Origin: Rhodobacter capsulatus
GTDB taxonomy: Bacteria; Pseudomonadota; Alphaproteobacteria; Rhodobacterales; Rhodobacteraceae
Assembly (NCBI RefSeq): GCF_003254295.1
Contig: NZ_QKZO01000001.1
Location: forward strand, 186,001-250,000
DNA length: 64,000 bases
Direction of reading: 5' to 3'
Shown here piece by piece: positions 31,148-40,556 of the stretch. Position 1 is the stretch's first letter. The number at the start of each line of letters is the position of its first letter. Position numbers and translations under genes: made by a program. The notes beneath the pieces were generated by a model that saw only the letters and a list, made by a program, of their open reading frames with translations, was not told where the DNA came from and did not search any database.

Positions 31148-32059
31148 TCAGAATCGCAGCCGCAGCCGGACCGAGCCGACCAGCTGCCCCTCGGGCTGGC
31201 CGACGAATTCGCGCGAAAGCCAGGTGAGGCCGTAAAACAGCCCGACCCGGCCCAGCCGCGTCGAGATCCCGGCGCGCAGGCGGGTGCGGGTCTGTTCCGG
31301 GGCGACGCCCCAGCCGCCCGGCAGATAGGCGCTGTCGAAGAGATGCGCGACATCGGCCCCCAGCACGAAGGCGGTGCCGCCCGCATCGGTGCCGCCGATG
31401 CCGACATGGCGCTGCCCGGTGATCTCGTCGCGCAGCCAGAGCGCGCCCCGCTCGCGCTGCCCGAAGGCCAGATCGGCGCCCAGACGCAGCAGGGTTTCAT
31501 CGCCCGCCCGCGCCTCGGCAAAGGGGCGCAGCTCGGCGCCGCCAAGCGCGATCGGCCGGGCGATTTCCGCCGTGACGGTCGGGTAAAGATGGTTCGGCAG
31601 CTGGCTGTCGGCGGCGCGCGGCCGGGGTTCGCCCAGCAGATCATGCAGCTGGCGCTGCACCTCGGAAAGCCCGTTCGCGGGCCCGGTCCAGACCAGGCCA
31701 AGGCCCAGATCAGCCTCGGTCTGCGGCGTGGGGGCGAACTGCGTATGCAGCGAAAACGCGGATTTGCCGACATAACGCCGATCGCCGCGCAGGCTTTTCA
31801 GCCGCGAGGGCGCGATCACCGCCCCGCTCAGCCGGTATTCGAGGATCTCGAAGGGCTGACCGGGCAGGTGCCCCTGCCAGTCCGGGCCACGCAGCCACGA
31901 CAGCGTGTAAGAGCCGGTCTGCCAGCGATCCTTGCCGTCGCCCAAGGCATCGTTGTTGAGAAAATGGCCAAAGCCCAGCGGCCGGGTCTCGGCCGGGGCG
32001 GCGGGGGCAAGGGCGAACAGGCCAAGCAGGGCAAAAGCAAGCGGGATCAGGCGCGGCAT
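31148..32059 (-). CDS. LpxR-like outer-membrane lipid A deacylase
   Basis: 303 residues. Signal peptide to about residue 23 (APAAPAE), then an outer-membrane beta-barrel with alternating strands and a terminal Phe (LVGSVRLRLRF). LpxR removes the 3'-acyloxyacyl group of lipid A. Counterparts of its active-site residues are visible: Asn36-Asp37 in FLNNDALGDGKDRW, a Thr/Ser pair at 48-50, and His139 in RQLHDLLGEPRP. Length fits the family. Upstream of the Hint gene on the same strand. LpxR is known mainly from gammaproteobacteria. Confidence 0.8.
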   Translation of the reverse strand: MPRLIPLAFALLGLFALAPAAPAETRPLGFGHFLNNDALGDGKDRWQTGSYTLSWLRGPDWQGHLPGQPFEILEYRLSGAVIAPSRLKSLRGDRRYVGKSAFSLHTQFAPTPQTEADLGLGLVWTGPANGLSEVQRQLHDLLGEPRPRAADSQLPNHLYPTVTAEIARPIALGGAELRPFAEARAGDETLLRLGADLAFGQRERGALWLRDEITGQRHVGIGGTDAGGTAFVLGADVAHLFDSAYLPGGWGVAPEQTRTRLRAGISTRLGRVGLFYGLTWLSREFVGQPEGQLVGSVRLRLRF

Positions 32060-32141
32060 GGGGCTCCAGAGGGCGGAGGGGAAGGGTTAACCTTGGTATC
32101 GCGGCGAATTCCGGCGAAACTGCGACGCGGGCGTGACATCC

Positions 32142-32179
32142 GGGGCGATCAGGGCGGGGCGATCAGGGCGCGGCGATCA
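32142..32179. repeat. short tandem repeat at the ybaK 3' end
   Basis: GGGGCGATCAGGGC occurs twice in direct succession (32142-32155, 32156-32169) followed by a third diverged unit GCGGCGATCA. The last units overlap the final codons and stop of the YbaK-like gene. Confidence 0.6.
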
Positions 32180-32642
32180 GATCCCGGGCCAGACCGCCCG
32201 AGACCGTCAACGCCGCCTCGGGGGTCAGCCGCACCATCAGCCCCCGCTTGCCGCCATTCACGACGATCTGCGCCTGCCCCAGCGCCGCGGCCTCGAAGGC
32301 CACCGGCACCCGCTTCTTCTGCCCGAAGGGCGAGATTCCCCCGGTGTGAAAGCCGGTCAGCCGCTCGGCCTTGTCGACGGGCATCATCGCCGCCGCCTTG
32401 GCCCCGAAGGCCGCCGCCACCTTCTTCATCGAGAGCGTGCAATCCGACGGGATCACCGCGCAGGCGGGCTTGCCATCGACCTCGACCATCAGCGTCTTAA
32501 GCACCTCGGCCGGATCGGCGCCGATCGCCGCCGCCGCATGCAGGCCGATCTTGTCCTGCCCGGCGACGTAGTCATATTCGATCCGCTCGAACGCCACCTT
32601 GGCGGCCTCGAGCGCCCGGGTGGCGGGGGTGGCTGTGCTCAT
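32163..32642 (-). CDS. ybaK: YbaK/EbsC-type Cys-tRNA(Pro) deacylase
   Basis: 159 residues. Cleaves misacylated Cys-tRNA(Pro) made by ProRS, in the cytosol. Conserved regions: [33 protein letters not shown], and the [18 protein letters not shown] loop typical of YbaK. The final codons lie within a 14-base tandem repeat, so the very C-terminus may vary. Confidence 0.9.
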   Translation of the reverse strand: MSTATPATRALEAAKVAFERIEYDYVAGQDKIGLHAAAAIGADPAEVLKTLMVEVDGKPACAVIPSDCTLSMKKVAAAFGAKAAAMMPVDKAERLTGFHTGGISPFGQKKRVPVAFEAAALGQAQIVVNGGKRGLMVRLTPEAALTVSGGLARDLIAAP

Positions 32643-32803
32643 CGGGCTCTCCTTTCCCCTGTCTTGCCAAGACCCCTGCCCGCCGTCAACGCCCCCGTCA
32701 ACGCCCGGATTCCGTTGCGTCGCAACCGCAGGATGTCCCGCCTTTGCCGTTGCCAGACACCCCCCGCCCGATAGGATTTGACGTCAGGGAAAGGGAGGAG
32801 AAG

Positions 32804-33571
32804 ATGCAGATTTCAGAGAGGGTGTTTGTCGTCACCGGCGGCGGCTCGGGGCTGGGGGCGGCCGTGGCGCGGATGGTCGTCGATGCGGGCGGCAAGGTGG
32901 TGATCGTCGATCTGAACGCCGAGGCCGGGATGGCGATGGTCTCGGATCTGCGCGCGGCCTCGCGGTTCTGCCGTGCCGATGTGGCGCAGGAAGCGGACGG
33001 CAGGGCCGCCATCGCGCTGGCGGTCTCGGTCTTTGGGCGGCTGGATGCGCTGGTGAATTGCGCGGGCATCGCGCCGGGCGAAAAGATCCTTGGCCGCGAG
33101 GGGCCGCACCGGCTGGACAGTTTCGCCCGCGCGGTGACGGTGAACCTTGTCGGCACCTTCAACATGCTGCGGCTGGCCGCCGAGGCGATGGCGGGCAATG
33201 CCCCCGGCCCGGGCGGCGAGCGCGGGGTGATCGTCAACACCGCCTCGATCGCGGCCTTTGACGGGCAGATCGGACAGGCGGCCTATGCCGCGTCCAAGGG
33301 CGGCGTGGCGGCGCTGACGCTTCCGGCCGCGCGCGAACTCGCCCGGCATGGCATCCGCGTCGTCACGGTGGCGCCGGGGATTTTCCGCACGCCGATGATG
33401 GCGGGTCTGCCGCAGGAGGTGCAGGACAGTCTGGGCGCCTCGGTCCCCTTTCCGAACCGGCTGGGGGACCCCGCGGAATATGCCGCGCTGGTGCGTCACA
33501 TCTGCGAAAACCAGATGCTGAACGGCGAGGTGCTGCGGCTTGACGGCGCTTTGCGGATGGCGGCGAAATGA
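32804..33571 (+). CDS. SDR family 3-hydroxyacyl-CoA dehydrogenase-like protein
   Basis: 255 residues from ATG 32804 (GGGAGGAG upstream). SDR of the 17-beta-HSD10 / short-chain hydroxyacyl-CoA dehydrogenase type: [22 protein letters not shown] for NAD preference, [14 protein letters not shown], and catalytic NTASIAAF ... AYAASKGGV. Coupled by ATGA overlap to a thiolase, so the pair probably performs two successive steps of acyl-CoA breakdown. Substrate chain (for example 2-methyl-3-hydroxybutyryl-CoA) is inferred from family only. Confidence 0.85.
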   Translation: MQISERVFVVTGGGSGLGAAVARMVVDAGGKVVIVDLNAEAGMAMVSDLRAASRFCRADVAQEADGRAAIALAVSVFGRLDALVNCAGIAPGEKILGREGPHRLDSFARAVTVNLVGTFNMLRLAAEAMAGNAPGPGGERGVIVNTASIAAFDGQIGQAAYAASKGGVAALTLPAARELARHGIRVVTVAPGIFRTPMMAGLPQEVQDSLGASVPFPNRLGDPAEYAALVRHICENQMLNGEVLRLDGALRMAAK

Positions 33572-34761
33572 CGGGGGAGACGATGGATCCGGTGGTGATC
33601 GTGGGGGCGGCCCGCACGCCGATGGGCGGGTTTCAGGGCGCTTTTGCCGATCTTGCCGCCGCCGATCTGGGCGCGGTGGCGCTTGGCGCGGCGCTGTCGC
33701 GGGCGGGCATCCCCGCCGAAGATGTCGACGAAGTGCTGATGGGCTGCGTCCTGCCCGCGGGTCAGGGACAGGCCCCGGCGCGGCAGGCGGCGCTGAAGGC
33801 GGGTCTACCGCTTGCGGCGGGCGCGACGACGGTCAACAAGATGTGCGGCTCGGGCATGAAGGCGGCGATGCTGGGCCATGACCTGTTGCTGGCCGGTTCG
33901 GCGCGTGTCGTGCTGGCGGGCGGGATGGAGAGCATGACGAATGCCCCCTATCTGCTGCCGAAAGCCCGCGGCGGGCTGCGGCTGGGGCATGGGCAGGTGC
34001 TTGACCACATGTTTCTGGACGGGCTTGAAGATGCCTATGACCGCGGCCGGTTGATGGGCACCTTTGCCGAGGATTGCGCCGAAGCGTTCGGGTTCACCCG
34101 ACAGGCGCAGGACGATTACGCCATCGCCTCGCTGACCCGGGCGCAGGCGGCGATTGCGGCGGGGCATTTCGCGGCGGAAATCGCGCCGGTGGTGATTTCG
34201 GGCAAGACCGAGGTCCGGGTGGACACCGACGAGCAGCCCGGCAAGGCGCGGCTGGACAAGATCGCGACGCTGAAACCGGCTTTCCGGCCGGGCGGCACGG
34301 TGACGGCGGCGAATTCCTCCTCGATCTCGGACGGGGCGGCGGCGCTGGTGCTGATGCGCGCCTCGGAAGCCGAGGCCCGCGGGCTGACGCCCTTGGCCCG
34401 GGTGCTGGGCCATGCGACCCATGCCGATGCGCCGAACCTGTTTCCGACGGCGCCGATCGGCGCGCTGAGGAAGCTGTCGGGAAAGCTCGATCTGGATCTG
34501 CGCGCGGTCGATCTGTTCGAGGTGAACGAGGCTTTCGCGGTGGTCGCCATGGCGGCGATGCGGGCGCTGGACCTGCCGCAGGAACGGGTGAACCTGCATG
34601 GTGGCGCCTGTGCTTTGGGGCATCCGATCGGCGCCTCGGGGGCGCGGGTGCTGGTGACGCTGATTGCGGCGCTGCGGACGCACGGGCTGAAAACCGGCGT
34701 CGCGACGCTCTGCATCGGTGGCGGCGAGGCCACGGCGATGGCGGTCGAGCTGATGGCGTAG
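33568..34761 (+). CDS. acetyl-CoA acetyltransferase (thiolase)
   Basis: 397 residues from ATG 33568, overlapping the SDR stop; ATG 33583 after GGGGGAGA is also possible. Thiolase: acyl-enzyme Cys93 in [53 protein letters not shown] with the catalytic His, and [10 protein letters not shown] with the second Cys. It cleaves or forms acetoacyl-CoA. Context with the hydroxyacyl-CoA dehydrogenase suggests degradation rather than PHB synthesis. Confidence 0.9.
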   Translation: MTGETMDPVVIVGAARTPMGGFQGAFADLAAADLGAVALGAALSRAGIPAEDVDEVLMGCVLPAGQGQAPARQAALKAGLPLAAGATTVNKMCGSGMKAAMLGHDLLLAGSARVVLAGGMESMTNAPYLLPKARGGLRLGHGQVLDHMFLDGLEDAYDRGRLMGTFAEDCAEAFGFTRQAQDDYAIASLTRAQAAIAAGHFAAEIAPVVISGKTEVRVDTDEQPGKARLDKIATLKPAFRPGGTVTAANSSSISDGAAALVLMRASEAEARGLTPLARVLGHATHADAPNLFPTAPIGALRKLSGKLDLDLRAVDLFEVNEAFAVVAMAAMRALDLPQERVNLHGGACALGHPIGASGARVLVTLIAALRTHGLKTGVATLCIGGGEATAMAVELMA

Positions 34762-34779
34762 GCCGGGTTCGTGCGGCTC

Positions 34780-34998
34780 GTTGGCCAAGGCCATCGCCTT
34801 GGCCATGCGAGACAGAGGCCCCGGGACCGCCGGGGGCCCAAAGGCCCTCGGCCAGCGCCCGCCCCGCCCATGGCGGGCGCTTCTCGCCCGCCGGGGCAGG
34901 CGCCGGCCTCTGTTGCGCTTGCCGGAAACGGTCCCCGGGACGCGGGCTCACCGGCGGGCGGGGAAAGGCGATGCCTTTCCTTTTCCGCCCGAGATCGA
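34780..34998 (+). repeat. dispersed intergenic repeat, copy B
   Basis: Second copy of the element at 29738-29931, same orientation, longer by an internal insertion that itself holds GC-rich inverted repeats. Best-matching block 34824-34880, sharing GCCCATGGCGGGCGC and its flanks; the ends GCGAGACA and TTTCCTTTTCCGCCCGA also match. It fills most of the 356-base gap 34762-35117 between the thiolase gene and ilvD, where no gene is supported; the remaining stretch 34999-35117 must hold the ilvD promoter. Confidence 0.65.
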
Positions 34999-35117
34999 CG
35001 GCAGCCAATTTGCCCCGCACCGCAAGGCTTCGTGTTCATGTCGCAAGGCTTCGGGTTGGCATCGCCCCCCGGCCTGCGCTAGAAGAGCGCAAGCCAAAGC
35101 CAGCCCGGAGACGCCAG

Positions 35118-36953
35118 ATGCCGCATTATCGTTCCCGCAAATCGACCCATGGCCGCAACATGGCGGGGGCGCGTGGCCTCTGGCGCGCGACCGGCATGAC
35201 GGATGGCGATTTCGGCAAGCCGATCATCGCCGTCGTCAACTCCTTCACCCAGTTCGTGCCGGGGCACGTGCATCTGAAGGACCTTGGCCAGATGGTCGCG
35301 CGCGAAATCGAGGCCGCGGGCGGGGTCGCCAAGGAATTCAACACCATCGCCATCGATGACGGCATCGCCATGGGCCATGACGGGATGCTCTATTCGCTCC
35401 CCTCGCGCGAGGTGATTGCCGACAGCGTCGAATACATGGTCAACGGCCACTGCGCCGATGCGATGGTCTGCATCTCGAACTGCGACAAGATCACCCCCGG
35501 CATGATGATGGCGGCGATGCGGCTGAACATCCCCGTCATCTTCGTTTCCGGCGGGCCGATGGAGGCGGGCAAGATCAGCCCCGACGTGATCGACCATGAC
35601 CTGGATCTGGTCGATGCGATGGTGGTGGCCGCCGACGACAGCTACACCGATGAACAGGTCGAGGCGATCGAGAAAGCCGCCTGCCCGACCTGCGGATCTT
35701 GTTCCGGCATGTTCACCGCCAATTCGATGAACTGTCTGGCCGAGGCGCTGGGTCTGGCGCTGCCCGGCAACGGCTCGATGCTGGCGACCCATGCCGACCG
35801 CAAGGCGCTGTTCCTCGAAGCCGGGCGGCGCATCGTCGACATCACCAAGCGCCACTACGAGGGCAACGAACCGGGCCTTCTGCCGCGCGACATCGCCACC
35901 CGGCAGGCGTTTGAGAACGCCATGAGCCTTGATATCGCGATGGGCGGCTCCACCAATACCGTGCTGCACCTCTTGGCCATCGCCTACGAAGGCGAGGTGA
36001 ATTTCACCATGGACGACATCGACCGGCTGTCGCGCAAGGTGCCGGTGCTGTGCAAGGTCGCTCCGGCGAAACAGGACGTGCACATGGAAGACGTGCACCG
36101 CGCCGGTGGCATCATGGGGATTCTGGGCGAAATGGGCCGGGCGGGGCTGCTGCATCTGGACGCCCGCACCGTGCATTCCGCCTCGATGGGCGAGGCGATC
36201 GCGACCTGGGACGTGATGACGGCGAATGATCCGGCCGTCGACAGCTTCTACCGCGCCGCGCCGGGCGGCGTGCGCACCACCGAGGCGTTTTCGACGCAAA
36301 ACCGCTACAAGGAGGTCGACCGCGACCGTCAGTCGGGCGTGATCCGCGCGGCCGAACATGCGTTCTCAAAGGACGGCGGTCTGGCGGTGCTGTTCGGCAA
36401 TATCGCGCTGAATGGCTGCATCGTGAAGACGGCGGGCGTGGACCCGTCGATCCTGAAATTCACCGGCACGGCAAAAGTCTTTGAAAGCCAGGACGATGCG
36501 GTCTCCGGCATCCTGACCGGCAAGGTCACCGAGGGCGAGGTGGTGGTGATCCGCTACGAAGGCCCGCGCGGCGGCCCCGGCATGCAGGAGATGCTTTACC
36601 CGACCAGCTATCTGAAATCGAAAGGCCTGGGCAAGAAATGCGCCCTGCTGACCGATGGCCGCTTCTCGGGCGGGACCTCGGGGCTCTCGATCGGCCATGT
36701 CAGCCCCGAGGCCGAGGAAGGCGGGCTGATCGGTCTGGTGGAAACCGGCGACGTGATCGAGATCGACATTCCGAACCGCAGCATCCATCTGGCGGTGGCC
36801 GAGGCGGTGCTGGACGCGCGGCGCGCCGCCAAGGGGCCGCTGCCCTGGACGCCCGCGGCGCCGCGTCCGCGCCAGGTCTCGACCGCGCTCAGGGCCTATG
36901 CGATGTTCGCGTCTTCGGCGGCAAAGGGTGGCGTGCGCATCCTGCCGAAGTGA
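35118..36953 (+). CDS. ilvD: dihydroxy-acid dehydratase
   Basis: 611 residues. Iron-sulfur enzyme of valine, leucine and isoleucine synthesis, dehydrating 2,3-dihydroxy acids in the cytosol. N-terminus [19 protein letters not shown] is the family start. Cluster and metal motifs: [14 protein letters not shown] and [21 protein letters not shown]-terminal [21 protein letters not shown] much longer upstream frame is antisense/alternate-frame thiolase DNA and is not used. Confidence 0.97.
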   Translation: MPHYRSRKSTHGRNMAGARGLWRATGMTDGDFGKPIIAVVNSFTQFVPGHVHLKDLGQMVAREIEAAGGVAKEFNTIAIDDGIAMGHDGMLYSLPSREVIADSVEYMVNGHCADAMVCISNCDKITPGMMMAAMRLNIPVIFVSGGPMEAGKISPDVIDHDLDLVDAMVVAADDSYTDEQVEAIEKAACPTCGSCSGMFTANSMNCLAEALGLALPGNGSMLATHADRKALFLEAGRRIVDITKRHYEGNEPGLLPRDIATRQAFENAMSLDIAMGGSTNTVLHLLAIAYEGEVNFTMDDIDRLSRKVPVLCKVAPAKQDVHMEDVHRAGGIMGILGEMGRAGLLHLDARTVHSASMGEAIATWDVMTANDPAVDSFYRAAPGGVRTTEAFSTQNRYKEVDRDRQSGVIRAAEHAFSKDGGLAVLFGNIALNGCIVKTAGVDPSILKFTGTAKVFESQDDAVSGILTGKVTEGEVVVIRYEGPRGGPGMQEMLYPTSYLKSKGLGKKCALLTDGRFSGGTSGLSIGHVSPEAEEGGLIGLVETGDVIEIDIPNRSIHLAVAEAVLDARRAAKGPLPWTPAAPRPRQVSTALRAYAMFASSAAKGGVRILPK

Positions 36954-36975
36954 TCGCGGCATCGGCGCAGGGAAC

Positions 36976-37000
36976 AGGCCCCCGCCGCGGGGGCCTTTTT
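36976..37000 (+). terminator. terminator of ilvD
   Basis: AGGCCCCC-GCCGC-GGGGGCC followed by TTTTT, starting 22 bases after the ilvD stop. The next gene converges. Confidence 0.92.
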
Positions 37001-37012
37001 CATCGCCGATCC

Positions 37013-37696
37013 TCAGGACCAGGTGTGCAAGACATGCGCGGCGGCGGCGATCATCGCCCAGATCACCCCATGCACCAGCGCCAGCGCGCCCAGCCCCGCC
37101 ACCACCCCGGCCATCACCCAAAGCCCGTCCCGCTCGAACAGGCCGATGCCGATCAGCGCCAGCGCGAAGGCCGGACCGATATTGCCAAGCGGGATCGGCA
37201 GCGTCAGGACGATCGCCAGCACCAGCGCCAGAAGCCCCAGCCCCTGCTCGGCCCAGCGCGAGGACAGGAAGCTCAGCCGCGGTTGCAGCATCTTCTCGGC
37301 GCGCAAGAGCCGCGGCACGACCACCGCCGCCAGACGGGCGAAATCCGCCCGCGCGATCGAGCGTGTGGCGATGAAGGCGGGAAACCGCGGCGGCCCGCCG
37401 ATCAGCATCTGAAAGGTCAGGAAGATCAGCGGCAGCCCCAGCACGGCCGAGGTCCCCGGCGGCGTCGGCAGCACGTTCGGCAGCGAAAAGATCACCAGAA
37501 GCGGGCCGAAGGCGCGCACGCTGAGCCGGTCGAGCAAATCGGAAAGCGCGATCCTTTCGCGGCCCTGATCCTCGGCCAGTTCCGTCAGCAGATCCGACAG
37601 CCGCTCGGGCCGCGGCTGACGCGCCAGACGCGCGCGCAGCTTCGCGGCGACGGCCCGGGCGCGGGCCCGGGCGGCGGGGCCGGACATCCGGCTCAT
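37013..37696 (-). CDS. ExoD-family membrane protein
   Basis: 227 residues taken from ATG 37696 (ATG 37687 is possible). Matches the exopolysaccharide-synthesis ExoD family: N-terminal soluble region with LSDLLTELAEDQGRERIALS, then hydrophobic segments (FGPLLVIFSLPNVLP, GLLALVLAIVLTLPIPLGNI, FALALIGIGLFERDG, and a C-terminal GLGALALVHGVIWAMIAAA). ExoD affects exopolysaccharide and alkali tolerance in rhizobia; the biochemical role is unknown. Confidence 0.8.
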   Translation of the reverse strand: MSRMSGPAARARARAVAAKLRARLARQPRPERLSDLLTELAEDQGRERIALSDLLDRLSVRAFGPLLVIFSLPNVLPTPPGTSAVLGLPLIFLTFQMLIGGPPRFPAFIATRSIARADFARLAAVVVPRLLRAEKMLQPRLSFLSSRWAEQGLGLLALVLAIVLTLPIPLGNIGPAFALALIGIGLFERDGLWVMAGVVAGLGALALVHGVIWAMIAAAAHVLHTWS

Positions 37697-37856
37697 GCGC
37701 GGCGCCCCGGGGGACTGCCGGTCAGGGAAGCGGGGCACATGGCAATTCGGCACGACATGAGCGGGAATCACAAGGGTCAGAAGAGGATATCTCGCAGATA
37801 GGCCGCCCCTTCGCGGCGCGCAAGTCCGCGGCAGCCGATTGTTGCGCCCGGGCCGT

Positions 37857-38300
37857 TCAGGGGGTGACGGCGTAAAGGATGAAACCCGAGGCCGGGGCAT
37901 AGCTGTCATAAAGCGCCCGCGCCGGGGTGTTCGTCTCCGCCGTCAGCCAGCGCACCGAGCTGTAGCCGCGGCCGCGTGCAAAAGCCCGGACATGGTCGAT
38001 CAGCGCCCGGCCGACGCCCTTGCCGCGCGCCTGCGGCAGGGTGAACAGGTCGCTCAAATAGACCACCATCCCGCCCGAGAGCGAGCGATGCATCAGCGAA
38101 TATTGCACGAGACCCAGCGCGGTGCCATCCGCGTCGCGGGCAATGTCGGCCCAATAGGGCTCGGTTTCGGACTGGATCCAGTCCCAGACCCGAGCCTCGG
38201 CCGCGGTGGCATCGGTGCGATAAAACGCGGCATAGGCCCGGAACAGGGCCTCCCAATCGGGGCGGTCGGCGGGGGTGACGGGGGCAATGGTCAGGGTCAT
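37857..38300 (-). CDS. GNAT family N-acetyltransferase
   Basis: 147 residues from ATG 38300 with AAAGGAGACC upstream. The acetyl-CoA binding signature LPQARGKGVGRALIDHVRAF near residue 90 is clear, preceded by VVYLSDLFTLP and followed by the motif B region TPARALYDSYAP. Substrate unknown. Confidence 0.88.
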   Translation of the reverse strand: MTLTIAPVTPADRPDWEALFRAYAAFYRTDATAAEARVWDWIQSETEPYWADIARDADGTALGLVQYSLMHRSLSGGMVVYLSDLFTLPQARGKGVGRALIDHVRAFARGRGYSSVRWLTAETNTPARALYDSYAPASGFILYAVTP

Positions 38301-38411
38301 CGGCGGTCTCCTTTGGCACAGGGAAGCGCAGGCAGATGGCGACGGCAAGCGGGCAAAACGGGCGATCACGGCCCGGATTGCACGAAACCCGGCCCCGTGC
38401 GATGCTGCGCC

Positions 38412-38606
38412 ATGGCCGAGATCGTCAATCTGAACCGTTTCCGCAAGCAAGCCGCCCGCGCCGAGGCCAAGGCCGCGGCCGATGCCAATGCCGCCAAATT
38501 CGGCCGCACCAAGGCGCAAAAAAAGCTGGAAGAGGCCGAGGCCGCCCGGGCTCGCGCCGCGCTTGAGGCGCATCGGCGCGCCGACGACTCCGGGGACGAG
38601 GCGTGA
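38412..38606 (+). CDS. DUF4169 family small protein
   Basis: 64 residues. Begins MAEIVNLNRFRKQAARAEAK and continues as one charged Ala/Arg/Glu helix, the pattern of DUF4169. Its stop overlaps the start of a ribbon-helix-helix gene (GTGA), a pairing common in this family. Function unknown; the basic helix may contact nucleic acid or a partner. Confidence 0.75.
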   Translation: MAEIVNLNRFRKQAARAEAKAAADANAAKFGRTKAQKKLEEAEAARARAALEAHRRADDSGDEA

Positions 38607-38881
38607 GCGAGGCGCCGCGCAAACATTCGCTGACGCTGGGCGGGCACCGCACCTCGGTCTCGCTCGAGGACGCGTTCTGGACCGGTTTCAAGGAGCTGGC
38701 CGCCGCCCGCGGCCTTGGCCTGAACGAGGCCGCACGCGAGATCGACGCCGGCCGCGATCCGGGCACCGGGCTGGCCACGGCGATCCGGCTTGCGGTGTTG
38801 CGCCACTACCGCGACCGCTGCACCAGCCCCGAGCGCACCGCGGCTTCGCAGGCCGCCGCCAGATCCTTGCGCGAGGGATAG
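38603..38881 (+). CDS. ribbon-helix-helix domain protein
   Basis: 92 residues from GTG 38603. RHH_4-type small DNA-binding fold: HSLTLGGHRTSVSLEDAFWT supplies the strand and first helix, FKELAAARGLGLNEAAREID the second. Probably a regulator, target unknown. The last 76 bases overlap the 3' end of the convergent acyltransferase gene, an unusually long overlap that either constrains both ends or means the RHH stop is further than its functional end. Confidence 0.75.
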   Translation: MSEAPRKHSLTLGGHRTSVSLEDAFWTGFKELAAARGLGLNEAAREIDAGRDPGTGLATAIRLAVLRHYRDRCTSPERTAASQAAARSLREG

Positions 38882-39636
38882 TCCGACACATCGAGCGGCG
38901 CGTGGAACACCACCTCGGCCGCGCCCTGCCGGGCGACCGAGAGCACCTTGGCCAGATGCGCGGCAAAGGGCATGTCCCGCCACCAGCCGTAAAACCGCGG
39001 ATCCTCGCCCTCGGGGGCGGTGTAATTCACCGTGACGGGCTGGATCTGCATCACCTTGTCCAGCCCGTGGGTGTAAAAGGCGGCAAACAGCGTCGTCTTG
39101 AACGGCAGCACCTGCAGCCCGTCGGTCGAGGTGCCCTCGGGGAAGAACAGCAGATGGTGGCCGTCGCGGATGCGGCCCTCGAACAGCGCCTGCTGCGCCT
39201 TCGCCTCGCGCGGGTCGCGGCGAATGAAGACGGTGCCGGTGGCGCGGGCCAGCCAGCCGATGAAGGGCCAGCCCGCCACCTCGGCCTTGGAGACGAAATA
39301 AAGCCGCTGGCAGGCGTTCAGGGTGAAGATGTCGAGCCAGCCGGTGTGGTTGGCGACGACGGCGCCAATATGCCGCATGGGGCGGCCGCGCACGGAATAG
39401 CGCAGCCCGAGGATGGCGAGGCAGATCCGGCAGACGACGGTGGTGATCGCCGGGGTCCAGGGCCGGTGCCCGCCATGCAGCGGCCGCTCGATCAGCCGCA
39501 GCGCGAGATGCAGGGCCAGCCCGAGCAGCAGCACCAACGCCATCGGCCCGCCGCGCAGGATCAGCCGCGCCCGCCCCGCCAGCGTCGGGGGCTTCTCGGG
39601 CGGCGGTTCGTCGCCCATCCAGATCGGCCGTGTCAT
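38806..39636 (-). CDS. olsA: 1-acyl-glycerol-3-phosphate / lyso-ornithine lipid acyltransferase
   Basis: 276 residues. PlsC-type acyltransferase: catalytic NHTGWLDIF (HxxxxD) near residue 96, FIRRDPREAK, FFPEGTSTDG and a hydrophobic N-terminal anchor (GPMALVLLLGLALHLALRLI). Start overlaps the stop of olsB (ATGA). With OlsB upstream it is the expected second step of ornithine-lipid synthesis, O-acylating lyso-ornithine lipid; R. capsulatus olsA is also known to act as an AGP acyltransferase. Membrane-associated. Confidence 0.9.
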   Translation of the reverse strand: MTRPIWMGDEPPPEKPPTLAGRARLILRGGPMALVLLLGLALHLALRLIERPLHGGHRPWTPAITTVVCRICLAILGLRYSVRGRPMRHIGAVVANHTGWLDIFTLNACQRLYFVSKAEVAGWPFIGWLARATGTVFIRRDPREAKAQQALFEGRIRDGHHLLFFPEGTSTDGLQVLPFKTTLFAAFYTHGLDKVMQIQPVTVNYTAPEGEDPRFYGWWRDMPFAAHLAKVLSVARQGAAEVVFHAPLDVSDYPSRKDLAAACEAAVRSGLVQRSR

Positions 39637-40412
39637 CCGCGCCCCTCCGCCCGTCGGGTATAGAACTCCCGGTGCTTTTCCGACATCGCCTGCGTATCCA
39701 TCAAAAGCATGACATCGGTGGTGTTGAAGGGCCGGTCGACAAAGGCGCCCTCGCCGACGAAACCGCCCAGCCGCAGATAGGCCTTGATCAGATTGGGCAT
39801 CGCATCGAGCGCCGCGCGCCGGTCCAGCGCCTCTTTCGGCACCAGATCCATGTTTTGAAACTGCGTCGCGCGCGGGCGCAGCCCCTCGGGGGCAAGATGG
39901 TGGTGATGCAGCCAGGAGAGCGGCTGTCGCAGCGCCGCGACATCGGTGCCGTGAAACGAGGCGACGCCGAACAGGATCTCGATCTCATGCGCCAGAACGT
40001 AATCGGCCAGCGCATTCCACAGCATCAGCATCGCCGCGCCGCCGCGGTGATCGGGATGCACGCAAGACCGCCCCAGCTCCAAGAGCCGCCGTCCCGAGGC
40101 GCGCAGCGGCGTCAGATCATATTCCGCATCGCAGTAAAAGCGCCCGATCTCGGCCGCCCGGTCCGAGCGCAACAGCCGGTACGCCGCCACCACCCGATCC
40201 AGATCGTCTTCAGGCCGCGCCGTGTCGATCAGCACGAGATGGTCGTAAAGCGGGTCGAATTCATCGGCTTCGAGCCGGTTTTCGTGATCGATCAGCGGCC
40301 CCGCCCCGCCCAGTTCCTCGACGAAAACGGCATAGCGCAGCCGTTGCGAGGCCCTGATCTCCTGTGCATCCCGCGCCAATCTGATTTCATAAGAAAGCGG
40401 TGCTGCCGCCAT
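39633..40412 (-). CDS. olsB: L-ornithine N-alpha-acyltransferase
   Basis: 259 residues from ATG 40412. First step of ornithine-lipid synthesis: transfers a 3-hydroxyacyl chain from acyl-ACP to ornithine. Typical OlsB/hemolysin-like GNAT features: SQRLRYAVFVEELGG, ENRLEADEFDPLYDHLVL, EIGRFYCDAEYDL, ELGRSCVHPDHRGGAAMLML and LFGVASFHGTDVA. A longer frame starting at 40490 lacks a ribosome site. In R. capsulatus these lipids affect membrane cytochrome content. Confidence 0.92.
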   Translation of the reverse strand: MAAAPLSYEIRLARDAQEIRASQRLRYAVFVEELGGAGPLIDHENRLEADEFDPLYDHLVLIDTARPEDDLDRVVAAYRLLRSDRAAEIGRFYCDAEYDLTPLRASGRRLLELGRSCVHPDHRGGAAMLMLWNALADYVLAHEIEILFGVASFHGTDVAALRQPLSWLHHHHLAPEGLRPRATQFQNMDLVPKEALDRRAALDAMPNLIKAYLRLGGFVGEGAFVDRPFNTTDVMLLMDTQAMSEKHREFYTRRAEGRG

Positions 40413-40522
40413 GCTCAAAGCCTTCCGTCTGCGTTCACGTGTACGCGCCCGCGCGCAAGGCTGCAATGACGCGGGACACATGCCCCGCACGGCGAAAGGG
40501 TCCGGGCCGTGAGGCGGGGCTG

Positions 40523-40556
40523 TTAACCATTCTTAAAGCTGTTAACCTTTTATCAA
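40523..40556 (-). promoter_or_regulatory. candidate olsBA promoter overlapping a TTAA cluster
   Basis: On the minus strand TTGATA (40556-40551) and AAGAAT (40534-40529) are 16 bases apart, about 120 bases before olsB. The same stretch holds TTAACCAT, TTAA and GTTAAC at 40523, 40533 and 40541, recalling CtrA half-sites, although the spacings (6 and 5) are not the standard seven. It overlaps the end of the DUF3553 gene. Confidence 0.35.

Noticed and set aside
34074-35117. Extended N-terminus for IlvD
   Set aside because: The open frame upstream of ATG 35118 is an alternate frame of the thiolase gene and the intergenic repeat; IlvD starts at its family position at 35118.
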